The notes under the pieces: model-generated
Told to the model about the DNA's origin: nothing
The model's database searches: none
Seen by the model: the letters and a program-made list of their open reading frames with translations, nothing else
Program-made: the position numbers and the translations under genes
Shown here: one piece after another, positions 26,909 through 35,071 of the stretch
Layout: each line of letters starts with the position of its first letter
How positions within the stretch are numbered: the first letter of the stretch is position 1
From: Candidatus Gracilibacteria bacterium
GTDB lineage: Bacteria > Patescibacteriota > Gracilibacteria > BD1-5 > JAGOOR01
Direction of reading: 5' to 3'
Length of the DNA stretch: 41,342 nucleotides
Assembly (NCBI GenBank): GCA_041660965.1
Contig: JBAZVH010000003.1
Span: forward strand, 1-41,342

Positions 26909-28344
26909 TGGCTATCGTACAATTCAATACACTGACACCAGGTTTAGTTGGTGTTAATCCACGCACACTTCAATTATTAACTACAGATAATCTCGCAACT
27001 GTTACTGCAGCGGGATATTTAAACCGTCAAGGAAATGTCTTACAAGGGATTGCGCTTTATCCTACGGATATTATTAACTGTATCTATTCATACGATGCCG
27101 CTTCTAATGATGGAACTTTCGCGATATTTCAACCAGACATCGCGGCAAATAATCAAATCACATTAAACGCATGGGAAAACCCAGGGAATGTGTTATTACC
27201 TGTTGTTGATGGTGATTTTGCAAACTTCAACGGTACAACTGGTCAAATCAAAGATGATGGATTCTTGCCATCTGATGCAGCTAAAACAAGAGTCGTTATG
27301 GCAAGCGCTGCAGTTCTTGCAAACCATATCGCATGTTTCTCTGACGTTAACGGTACTGTAAATGACGATGCAGCAACCGCAATTAACGGTGGTAATATCG
27401 AAGCTGGTCTATCAGGTACCGCTGGCACATTAGCGTCTTATCCAGCAACTGCAGCACGTGGTAAATTGATCGTAGCTGGTGTTGCAAATACAGGTAATAC
27501 AAACGTTACAGTCAGTAACGCAGCACATGGCCAAGCAACAGTCGTTAGCATTCCAGATGGTGGTCAAGCAACCGCTAACTTCATTTTAAGCGAAAGCGCT
27601 GCAGGCCAAACGATTAACTCCGGTGGCTTAACAGTCGCTGATGGTAATATCACATCCGGTTCTTCTGGTGATGCAGGGACTTTTATTTCATTTCCAGCAA
27701 CAGCAGCTAATGGCACCCTTATTGTCGCAGCAGTTGATGCAGGTGCCGCATTCAATACCACAATCAGCAATAGCGCAATGGGTCAAGCAAGTGTTGTTAG
27801 CATCCCAGATCCTGGAGTTGCTACTGCTAATTTCTTATTAGACACAGGCGCTGCCAATATTCTTGCGATGCAGGAATTCGTTGGAATCTCTGAAGTATTA
27901 ACATTCGGCACAGGTACATGGACTGTTACACGTATTGCGCAAGGCAATTACGTATCACGCCATACACCAGGTAACGAAACGAGTATCATCGGTGTTGATA
28001 TTACACCAATCATTCGCGTAGCTGCTAATAAAGGGTTCAGACTTGATAGTTTCGATCTCGTTTATGCAATTGCAGCAAACGCATTAGACGCTCATTCCGT
28101 TACTTTAGACAGAATTGCATACGCAAATAACGTTGCTGTCAGCGTAACAGCAGTCCCTGTGACAGGTGCATTGGCAACAGCAACACAAGCTAACCCTTAT
28201 GTCACAAACGTTACTGTTAATACCCCAGCTTTCGATGTGACAGCAGATAGTAAATATATTATTGAAGTGACAGTAGATAATGCTGCCGCATCTGAATATG
28301 ATTATTACGGGATTATGCTGAGATTCTCACAAACAATCGGATAG
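26908..28344 (+). CDS. Repeat-containing phage structural protein
   Basis: This 478-aa protein has few charged residues and is rich in Ala, Asn, Thr and Val. Two repeats of about 75 residues occupy about 155-310. Each has G-x-L/G-x-x-x-x-F/Y-P-A-T-A-A-x-G-x-L-I-V-A, then (A/S)-N-(A)-A-x-G-Q-A-x-V-V-S-I-P-D and A-T-A-N-F-(I/L)-L. The N-terminal (MAIVQFNTLTPGLVG) and C-terminal (YYGIMLRFSQ) parts differ. The pattern is known from phage virion or fibre-associated proteins. It is the only structural gene on the plus strand and has its own promoter-hairpin. Confidence 0.65.
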   Translation: MAIVQFNTLTPGLVGVNPRTLQLLTTDNLATVTAAGYLNRQGNVLQGIALYPTDIINCIYSYDAASNDGTFAIFQPDIAANNQITLNAWENPGNVLLPVVDGDFANFNGTTGQIKDDGFLPSDAAKTRVVMASAAVLANHIACFSDVNGTVNDDAATAINGGNIEAGLSGTAGTLASYPATAARGKLIVAGVANTGNTNVTVSNAAHGQATVVSIPDGGQATANFILSESAAGQTINSGGLTVADGNITSGSSGDAGTFISFPATAANGTLIVAAVDAGAAFNTTISNSAMGQASVVSIPDPGVATANFLLDTGAANILAMQEFVGISEVLTFGTGTWTVTRIAQGNYVSRHTPGNETSIIGVDITPIIRVAANKGFRLDSFDLVYAIAANALDAHSVTLDRIAYANNVAVSVTAVPVTGALATATQANPYVTNVTVNTPAFDVTADSKYIIEVTVDNAAASEYDYYGIMLRFSQTIG

Positions 28345-28364
28345 TAATAAACATCATTGAAAGA

Positions 28365-28388
28365 AAGCCCCTTTTGTTTCAGGGGCTT
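28365..28388. terminator. Bidirectional terminator
   Basis: AAGCCCCT and AGGGGCTT form an 8-bp stem with a short loop, T-rich on both flanks. It separates the plus-strand structural gene from the convergent fibre operon. Confidence 0.85.
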
Positions 28389-28392
28389 ATTA

Positions 28393-28992
28393 TTAACGTA
28401 CACGTCTTGCACATATTTTTCCAAAACCATCTAATGTTGATACCAAAAAGGCATAGCTTGCTACTAGATAAATTGTTGTTGTTGCATTAAGACTCACTCT
28501 ACATGGGCTTAAAGACAGACTTGGGACACCAGATCCCCCAATCGTCCAATTATTACCAGCAGTTGACGAAATGTTTTGAAATGACGCTCCATCTGCAGGA
28601 ACTGTCGGAATGGTATTATCGACTGTGCTTATCGCTCCGACAATTTGATATACCTCCGTTACACCATTACCAGAAATATATACCTCTCCCCACACATCCC
28701 AATCTCCTGCAGTTAATGATATTGATGTTATTGTTTTATCGGTTAATGTGGTCATCGAAACTGCACTTCCACTAACAATAACAGAGGAAATATATTCGCC
28801 AACTTTACCAGCCCCAGCATTATCATTAGTGGTTGTTCCAACAATGCCACCAGTAGTGGGGCTGAATGTGAGTGAGGTGCCTGTTGCAGCCCCTAATGTT
28901 GGTGTAGTCAGACTTGGCGAAGTAGAACCAACAAAACTACCTGATCCGGTTTGTCCGGATAACCCTACATTTACCGTGTTATTCGTAGTCAT
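28393..28992 (-). CDS. Tail fibre-like protein, last gene of fibre operon
   Basis: Start 28992 (MTTNNTVNVGLSGQTGSGSF) has AAGGGATT upstream; 29025 is not needed. The N-terminal TPTLGAATGTSLTFSPTTGG is typical of short fibre shafts. The C-terminal part (SGNGVTEVYQIVGA) is beta-rich and may be a head domain. 199 aa. It shares the opening MxTNNxxN with the next gene, suggesting a common attachment peptide. Confidence 0.6.
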   Translation of the reverse strand: MTTNNTVNVGLSGQTGSGSFVGSTSPSLTTPTLGAATGTSLTFSPTTGGIVGTTTNDNAGAGKVGEYISSVIVSGSAVSMTTLTDKTITSISLTAGDWDVWGEVYISGNGVTEVYQIVGAISTVDNTIPTVPADGASFQNISSTAGNNWTIGGSGVPSLSLSPCRVSLNATTTIYLVASYAFLVSTLDGFGKICARRVR

Positions 28993-29002
28993 ATTTAATC
29001 CC

Positions 29003-29596
29003 TTATACGATAGTAATATTTCCAACCGCTGCTATGATTGTCCATTCAAGATTGGTGGCTGTACACACCATCGTAATGCAATCACGTGCATTGGTTGTTG
29101 CAAGTGATCCACCAACACCGACAGTCGTGGCGGCATTGCCTAATACAATTTGCTGACTCGCAGCTTGTGCGACTGTCCATCCATTTTGTTTACCAACAAT
29201 ATAAATAGTGTCACCGACAACTGCAGTCGCAGGAAGAGTGAATGCGACATTGCCAGCACCACGATTAGCGATATAACCATTGTTTACCGCAAGTGTTTGA
29301 CTTACACCTGTCACATCAGTCCATCCAGTACCAGCACCGCTTACGCTAATTGTGATAGTTCCTGCGCCATTTGATACGGTAATACCGGTTCCAGCAGTGA
29401 TACTTGCTGCAACAGGGTCGACACCCGTGCTACCAATGAGTAATTGACCATTAGTAAGTGGCCCTAAGAAGTTATACGCTGATGCACCTTGTGCAATAGG
29501 TAATGTGTGAATCGTTGGCGCTGATACACCAGATCCACCATTGGTTGCGTTTAATGGAGATGATGCGTTTGCATTAATCGCGTTATTAGTAGCCAT
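29003..29596 (-). CDS. Tail fibre protein with C-terminal GWT domain
   Basis: Start 29596 (MATNNAINANASSPLNATNG) with AAAGGGATT upstream, 197 aa. The shaft has ASAYNFLGPLTNGQLLIGST, and the C-terminal domain has GYIANRGAGNVAFTLPATAV and NGWTVAQAASQQIVLG. It is a shorter paralogue of the 29608-30321 protein: both have GWT(V/I)AQ, TVGVGGS(L/V) and a final (I/L)TIV. A role in receptor binding is likely. Confidence 0.65.
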   Translation of the reverse strand: MATNNAINANASSPLNATNGGSGVSAPTIHTLPIAQGASAYNFLGPLTNGQLLIGSTGVDPVAASITAGTGITVSNGAGTITISVSGAGTGWTDVTGVSQTLAVNNGYIANRGAGNVAFTLPATAVVGDTIYIVGKQNGWTVAQAASQQIVLGNAATTVGVGGSLATTNARDCITMVCTATNLEWTIIAAVGNITIV

Positions 29597-29607
29597 TGTT
29601 AATCCCT

Positions 29608-30321
29608 TTAAACAATTGTTAATACGCCTTGTACGCCGCCTACTGTCACCCAAGTACTATCAGCTACAGTACACACGAGTCTGATGCTATCGTATCGATT
29701 GGACGATGAAACGCTTCCACCTACGCCAACGGTACTAGCGACATTGCCGACATTAATCACTTGACCACCATTTTGTGCGATAGTCCAACCGCCTGCGCCA
29801 TTTCCTACGACTACAACTTCGCTACCAACTGCAGCAGTTATCGGTAATGTGAGTGTGACTAAACCTGCGTTATTTGCAATGTAACCAGAATTGATGGCGA
29901 TAGATTGTGTAACGCCAGCGACATTTGTCCAGCTGAAACTTCCTGAACCCGTTGCAGCAATAACGATAGATCCTGCGCCGTTAGTGACAGAGATATTTGT
30001 ACCAGCAGTAATGTTTGCAGCGACAGGATTAGCAGCAGTATCGCCAATCCATAACTGACCGTCTGTTAATGCGTTGAGTCCAAGATTAATGCGCGATGTC
30101 GCAACGTTAGCAACATCAGACAAGTTTGATGCTTTATCCATCTTGAGTGCAAGGCTAGCTGTTAGACCAGTTACCTGAGCTTCTGTGATTACTAATGCTG
30201 CGGAGATATACGTATTGACTAAAGATGCCGTAGCCTTCTTAGTCGTACTACCTTGCACGATAGCAAATAAGTCTGCTGCTGCAACTGATGTCGCTGCTGG
30301 CAGCTGTGATATCTTTGGCAT
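29608..30321 (-). CDS. Tail fibre protein, GWT-domain paralogue
   Basis: This 237-aa protein has an N-terminal MPKISQLPAATSVAAADLFA, a form used by many fibre or needle-like proteins as an attachment segment. The shaft is NLGLNALTDGQLWIGDTAAN and the C-terminal domain has AVGSEVVVVGNGAGGWTIAQ. The C-terminal 120 residues align with the next gene. A duplicated domain with different N-termini points to two fibre types or a hetero-oligomer. Confidence 0.7.
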   Translation of the reverse strand: MPKISQLPAATSVAAADLFAIVQGSTTKKATASLVNTYISAALVITEAQVTGLTASLALKMDKASNLSDVANVATSRINLGLNALTDGQLWIGDTAANPVAANITAGTNISVTNGAGSIVIAATGSGSFSWTNVAGVTQSIAINSGYIANNAGLVTLTLPITAAVGSEVVVVGNGAGGWTIAQNGGQVINVGNVASTVGVGGSVSSSNRYDSIRLVCTVADSTWVTVGGVQGVLTIV

Positions 30322-30356
30322 AATTTACTTCCTTGTAAATTAATTATTAAATTCTA

Positions 30357-31334
30357 TTACCACCATTCTACTATAATACAGCCTGGGCCACCGTTACCGC
30401 CTGTTCCACCTGTTGTTCCAGCACCGCCACCACCACCGCCTGAACCTATGCCACCGTCACCACCACGACCACCAGTTCCAGCAGAATGGCCACCACCGCC
30501 ACCACCACCTGTACCATAAAAAGGAAAGCCAAAAACATTATCGATTGAATGAAAATTTAAATTGGTAATTCCTTGATTCCCAGCGTTTCTAACACCACTT
30601 GTTGGAATTAAAACAGTACTATTGTTTTGTAAAATATTAACTGCATTATCAAATGAGATACCACCACCTGCTGTTTCTAAATCAGCAACAGTGACAGCGC
30701 CACCACCCGCACCATTGCAAAAATATGCTCTCTGTAAACCGTTAGTACCAGCAGTACCTGTGGCACCACTACCTCCAGGTGCAGTACTATTATTTGGTGC
30801 TGGTGCCCCACCACTATATGAAATAAAAGCATTTGTGCCACCAAATGGCATACTTAATCCATTAGTACTAGCACTACTATTACCACCAGCACCGCCCCCT
30901 GTTCCTGAAGAACCAGCACCAAAAATACCACCGACTGCAACAAGTAATGTATTTGATACAGTAGAGGACACTGATGGGCAAAGATAGACTGAGCTCGCAG
31001 CTCCAGATGAGCCTGCACCACCAGCAGCCGCAGCACCAGCACCGCCACCACCTGGAGATAAAAATATAGTAGATGGAATTGCAGTTGATCTCATAGTAAG
31101 TGAAGTATATCCGCCAGCTCCGCCACCACCACCTCCACCTTTCGCTGTTAACGCAGCGGCTGTTCTACCGCCACCACCGCCACCACCACCTCCAATACAA
31201 AATATATAAATAAAGCGCGCTTCTTTTGGTATGGTAAACGGATAAATATCATTATCTGCTGTAGCACCAGTCCCTTTTCCCATACAGACAAATTGTCTAG
31301 TCATTAATCCATGAATATAACCAGGCATATACAT
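30357..31334 (-). CDS. Glycine-rich adhesin
   Basis: This 325-aa protein has an N-terminal part with DNDIYPFTIPKEARFIYIFC, then long Gly runs (CIGGGGGGGGG, AKGGGGGGGAGG, GTGGGGGGGGHSAG) and an end GPGCIIVEWW. Gly-rich loops alternate with hydrophobic strands, like the polyglycine type II sandwiches of distal fibre adhesins such as gp38 of T4-like phages. It is the best candidate for the receptor-contacting tip. Start 31334 is used; 31328 is an alternative. Confidence 0.6.
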   Translation of the reverse strand: MYMPGYIHGLMTRQFVCMGKGTGATADNDIYPFTIPKEARFIYIFCIGGGGGGGGGRTAAALTAKGGGGGGGAGGYTSLTMRSTAIPSTIFLSPGGGGAGAAAAGGAGSSGAASSVYLCPSVSSTVSNTLLVAVGGIFGAGSSGTGGGAGGNSSASTNGLSMPFGGTNAFISYSGGAPAPNNSTAPGGSGATGTAGTNGLQRAYFCNGAGGGAVTVADLETAGGGISFDNAVNILQNNSTVLIPTSGVRNAGNQGITNLNFHSIDNVFGFPFYGTGGGGGGGHSAGTGGRGGDGGIGSGGGGGGAGTTGGTGGNGGPGCIIVEWW

Positions 31335-31336
31335 TA

Positions 31337-31756
31337 CTAATAGTCTCCACCGATGGCTGTTAACGCAAAACCACTAGAACCTGCAACAGTTGCAATCGTC
31401 GCAAATATTTTATAACCTGCTGGCAACATAAAGTTAATTGGAAATTCCCAGTTTAGCGTTGCAGTTGTATCGCTAGCCGTAACAGTAGTTAATACAAACT
31501 CACGAATCAAAGTATTATTAGCAGGCGTTGCATTAGTTGAACCATTATTAATGAACAATCTTAACGCACCTGCTGCACTGGTCGCAGTCGTAGTATTTGA
31601 TTTAACGATAATATTTGTAACATACGCACCATTGCTTCCTGCAGTATAAACAGTCGCAACCGTACCTGTACCATCCAATGCAGTATTCGCTGCTGTGATA
31701 AAATCCCATTGAACCTTAGGTGTTAAAACATAAATAGGTGCTGTATTCGCTGCCAT
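31337..31756 (-). CDS. Putative small virion protein, beta-rich
   Basis: This 139-aa protein begins MAANTAPIYVLTPKVQWDFI with AAGGGATT upstream. It is beta-rich with AYVTNIIVKSNTTTAT and FMLPAGYKIFATIATVAG, low in charge. The YVT-x-I-x-V-x-x-N...LPAG-x-x-I pattern is common in small fibre-region proteins. Function (fibre base or head protein) is inferred from position. Confidence 0.55.
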   Translation of the reverse strand: MAANTAPIYVLTPKVQWDFITAANTALDGTGTVATVYTAGSNGAYVTNIIVKSNTTTATSAAGALRLFINNGSTNATPANNTLIREFVLTTVTASDTTATLNWEFPINFMLPAGYKIFATIATVAGSSGFALTAIGGDY

Positions 31757-31766
31757 GATAAATCCC

Positions 31767-32117
31767 TTACATGAAAAATCCGTTAGATATTGCTAATGCT
31801 AAACCGTTTGATATACCACTACCTGCACCTCCAGCCTGCCAGCTCGGCAATGCTGCAGCGCCATTTGATGTTAACACTTGTCCAGCACTGCCAAGTCCAG
31901 ATACGTTCTGTAATGCACCTGTAGCTGTAGTACCTGCGCAGATAACAGCATAGGCAGTAAAATTTGGCGATGGTGTGAACTGTGCTGAAAAGCTGCTATA
32001 TAACATAGCACAATCGTCTGTTAGTCCATAAGGTGATCTGCCAAAATACATTAGATCAGTACCGTTATTGGTAGTTATCGGATTGGCTATGTATACCTGA
32101 TTAATGTTTTTTGACAT
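31767..32117 (-). CDS. Tail fibre-associated protein
   Basis: This 116-aa protein has N-terminal MSKNINQVYIANPITTNNGT and C-terminal GSAGQVLTSNGAAALPSWQ, a segment typical of fibre shaft repeats (G-x-x-G-Q-V-L-T-S-N-G-x-x-x-x-P-x-W). AAAAGGGATT lies upstream. It may be a fibre fragment or an attachment subunit. Confidence 0.6.
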   Translation of the reverse strand: MSKNINQVYIANPITTNNGTDLMYFGRSPYGLTDDCAMLYSSFSAQFTPSPNFTAYAVICAGTTATGALQNVSGLGSAGQVLTSNGAAALPSWQAGGAGSGISNGLALAISNGFFM

Positions 32118-32129
32118 AAAAATCCCTTT

Positions 32130-32294
32130 TTACTCTAGCAATAAGAAAAACGTGTTATCGAGTAATGAAAATGGCTCACCATCAAGTAACAAAAAAGAAT
32201 TTGATGGAACGATTCCACCACCACTACCATTATTATAGGGTGTTTTAACTATTGGGTTATCTATAATGCCAAAATATTTATCGAAAAATATCAT
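32130..32294 (-). CDS. Hypothetical 54-aa protein of fibre operon
   Basis: It begins MIFFDKYFGIIDNPIVKTPY and ends SLLDNTFFLLLE, with a Gly-rich centre. The repeated FLLLDGEP-type ending occurs in small phage proteins beside fibres. It lies in a gap between longer genes and has no competing ORF. Confidence 0.5.
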   Translation of the reverse strand: MIFFDKYFGIIDNPIVKTPYNNGSGGGIVPSNSFLLLDGEPFSLLDNTFFLLLE

Positions 32295-32301
32295 AAGTCA
32301 C

Positions 32302-32679
32302 CTAGTCCAATGAGTAGAACATAACGCTAACGTCTGTATTAGCAGTCGCACAGAAAAAGTGTAATACGTCACCGCTTTTTACATATCGTACTGCCGGATT
32401 CATCTCAGATGATGTCGCGCCGAATGATGCAGCAACTGGCACTGCAGCAGTTGCACCGACTGCAACCCAAACGATTGCACCAGGTTCAAACGTAAATACT
32501 GCCATTAAATTAGGAATACTATTTCCATATGCGTTAGCATTTCCCATAGGTGATATTGCGGGAACGGTTAATGTCGTATCAGTACTTGCTGCAAGTGATG
32601 CAGAATATTTATTCGCTGAAAACGTCAAACCAAATGTATTTGTACCTGATATATCCTTTAGCAAATTAGCTGCTGTCAT
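32302..32679 (-). CDS. Putative small virion protein, 125 aa
   Basis: It begins MTAANLLKDISGTNTFGLTF. A compact beta sandwich is likely (DTTLTVPAISP, NLMAVFTFEPGAIVWVAVGA, DVLHFFCATANTDVSVMFYS). The pattern T-L-T-V-P ... M-A-x-F-x-x-x-P-G-A-x-V-W-V-A-x-x ... is found in small fibre-region or decoration proteins of podoviruses. Function is not established. Confidence 0.55.
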   Translation of the reverse strand: MTAANLLKDISGTNTFGLTFSANKYSASLAASTDTTLTVPAISPMGNANAYGNSIPNLMAVFTFEPGAIVWVAVGATAAVPVAASFGATSSEMNPAVRYVKSGDVLHFFCATANTDVSVMFYSLD

Positions 32680-32689
32680 AATACTTTCC

Positions 32690-35071
32690 TTAGTATCGTG
32701 TTACCCAATTCATTACCATGTTATATGGCCTGTCTTCATTCGATCCAACATAAGTAGTTTGTGAGGTACTACCAATATTGCCGCCACCAACAGTATTTCC
32801 GCCACCAGTATTATTCGTAATAAAATTAGTTCCTGGTGCCGCTGGTGCATGACGATGCTCTAATAAAGCGTCTACTTCAAATGTCCCTAATTGATTACCG
32901 TAAATTCCTGCTATCGTTCCAGATCTACTGTCACCATCTAAGTCAAAATATTTCGATGGATCAAAACCACGTAGGAATAATCCTTGCAGATCAGGCACGC
33001 CAACATATGCGTAGTTGATAGCTGCTACTGTAGCAGTCGCAACTTGTGCTGCGGTATCTGATGCGCCGATTACAACCTTTATCCCAATCCTATTGGAGAT
33101 TAAAGGATCTGTTCCTGAGCCACCTACTTGATACCATACGTAATAATCTTGAGTGTCTACATTCGTGCTGAATGTGAAGTAAGAGCCTGCAGGGACAGAC
33201 GCACCGCCTATGCACAATATCGTAGACTCTTGGCAACTATTCATAACATAAAATAATATATTCGCAACTTCGACAGCACTCCACGTCGATAGTAAATCGA
33301 CACGGACACCAGCTCCACCAGGTGCAGGATCAGCACCAACTCCATCTATTCTAAACCATACATAATAATTACTCGTACTTGTTGAAAACGTGTAATAGTG
33401 TCCTGGTGTAATCGCAGCTGCTGCAGTCGTTGTAATATTATACATAAGCGGAACACTTGGCGTAGCTCGAGCAACAGTCACAGTGAACCCACTATTACCT
33501 GACGTAGGCAATGCAAGCCCTGATGAAATTGAGTTCGTTCTCACGAATATAGAGTTAGCACTTGACATATAACACTTTTGATTTTTACTAGATAACCCCG
33601 TGACAATAGGCGTGAACGTGAAACCTGTTTGTGTTGGGACACTTACTGAATCAGCAGGGAAAGTGTTACCACCAGCTATATTTGTCGCAAGAAATATTAA
33701 TGACGTATTAGTAGTACTCAAAATAGATGATGCAAACTCATATCCTGTACCAAATTTCATTTGTTTAGTACTATCGTTCCAGTACACATTACCTAGTCGT
33801 GAGTATGGTATGCCGAGATTGGAATAACCAATCGTCGAGTATCCGCTACCATTACATAACAACTCACCATCGCCTGGGGCTAATGGAGACGCGTATATTT
33901 TACCAATCATCCCATAATCGAATGTCATACCCTTTGCTGTTAGCACAACGGGTACGTAGAATGCTGATCCATCTGTCGGAATAGGTGTTGGTAACCACCC
34001 AGCGGTTGATTCATCCAATTGCTTAGCATTCGTTTGACTAGGGAATGCTGTTAATGTGCTATTAGTTATCGTTAACGCAAAGTTAGTTAATATAACTGTC
34101 TGCGTTCCTTGTGGTGGAAGTCGAATGATAACTTGTACGAAATCATCATCACCAGTACCAATGGTATACGTCTCATTCGTACCAAATAATAATGTCGTGT
34201 TATACGCTCCTATACTTGGCTGTAATAGGACTGATGTAATGTTCTCTTCTATACTAGCGCTACCACCAGCACCAAAATATTTTCTGATATATATTTCGGC
34301 TGTGATATCGCCACTCGATGTTTGACCCTGAAAATACAAGTTATATTCTAAATTATCCGATGAGAATGTATTCACGTCAGGAAATGTCAGACATAAATCC
34401 TTAGCAGTATCAGATCCAGCTAATGTCGTGGCAATCTTTACCGCATATCGTGGATTCCCTGTTGGTTGCTGAACCGATGAACCATAACGTTGGAATGTCA
34501 CGCTATCGGTGGCTGTAGAGCCTTGATTTCGCTCAAACGTCCACCCACCTTGTGCGATCTCGTATACTTCCATCGTGCCAATAGTGCCACCATATGCGAC
34601 TGTAGTGGCAACCTGAGCGCCTGATAACGGATCATTGTCAGGTGCATCGTTGTGCAAAAGGAATTGTCCATTAGGGACGAAATTCGTGATGTCTTGGTCT
34701 GCTTCGACATTAGCCTCAGTGTAGTTTGGCCATCCTTCACGAGTGAATTGAAGTACCATGTCTGAATCGTATACTTCGACGTAATAGAGATCGATGTTAC
34801 CTTGTACATCAAAAGGATAGTAATAAGGTAATATGTCATTACCACTTCCATCTTGGAATGTACCGACAGAGCTTAATTGACAAGGATTAGGAAGAACTGT
34901 GTACGTGTAATTTTGTTGAGTACCACTTAATTGATATACCTCTTTTGGGACATTGCGATCTTCATCACGATAGAAGTAAACAAAACCACCTGACAATGGC
35001 AGGCCGCTGTCTTTATTGACAAAGTACATCTCAAGCGATGGTGCCAATACATATTTAGGGTCGAGTGCCAT
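32690..35071 (-). CDS. Large tail fibre with C-terminal collar domain
   Basis: Start 35071 (MALDPKYVLAPSLEMYFVNK) has AGGAAG upstream; a GTG at 35080 is less likely. 793 aa. The N-terminal part (residues about 1-130, with SGGFVYFYRDEDRNVPKEVY) looks like a virion-attachment domain; the middle is beta-rich. Near 530-690 there are two related segments with YYVWFRIDGVG and YYVWYQVGGSG. The C-terminal PDLQGLFLRGFD ... EHRHAP ... RPYNMVMNWVTRY is the phage tail-collar pattern, with the His-x-His motif used for metal-bound trimers. It overlaps the ejection-protein stop. Confidence 0.8.
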   Translation of the reverse strand: MALDPKYVLAPSLEMYFVNKDSGLPLSGGFVYFYRDEDRNVPKEVYQLSGTQQNYTYTVLPNPCQLSSVGTFQDGSGNDILPYYYPFDVQGNIDLYYVEVYDSDMVLQFTREGWPNYTEANVEADQDITNFVPNGQFLLHNDAPDNDPLSGAQVATTVAYGGTIGTMEVYEIAQGGWTFERNQGSTATDSVTFQRYGSSVQQPTGNPRYAVKIATTLAGSDTAKDLCLTFPDVNTFSSDNLEYNLYFQGQTSSGDITAEIYIRKYFGAGGSASIEENITSVLLQPSIGAYNTTLLFGTNETYTIGTGDDDFVQVIIRLPPQGTQTVILTNFALTITNSTLTAFPSQTNAKQLDESTAGWLPTPIPTDGSAFYVPVVLTAKGMTFDYGMIGKIYASPLAPGDGELLCNGSGYSTIGYSNLGIPYSRLGNVYWNDSTKQMKFGTGYEFASSILSTTNTSLIFLATNIAGGNTFPADSVSVPTQTGFTFTPIVTGLSSKNQKCYMSSANSIFVRTNSISSGLALPTSGNSGFTVTVARATPSVPLMYNITTTAAAAITPGHYYTFSTSTSNYYVWFRIDGVGADPAPGGAGVRVDLLSTWSAVEVANILFYVMNSCQESTILCIGGASVPAGSYFTFSTNVDTQDYYVWYQVGGSGTDPLISNRIGIKVVIGASDTAAQVATATVAAINYAYVGVPDLQGLFLRGFDPSKYFDLDGDSRSGTIAGIYGNQLGTFEVDALLEHRHAPAAPGTNFITNNTGGGNTVGGGNIGSTSQTTYVGSNEDRPYNMVMNWVTRY

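Noticed and set aside
30357..31334. CCACCACC-type runs as a simple-sequence or CRISPR-like repeat
   Set aside because: They are Gly codons of an intact 325-aa fibre-type gene read on the minus strand, with no unique-spacer structure.
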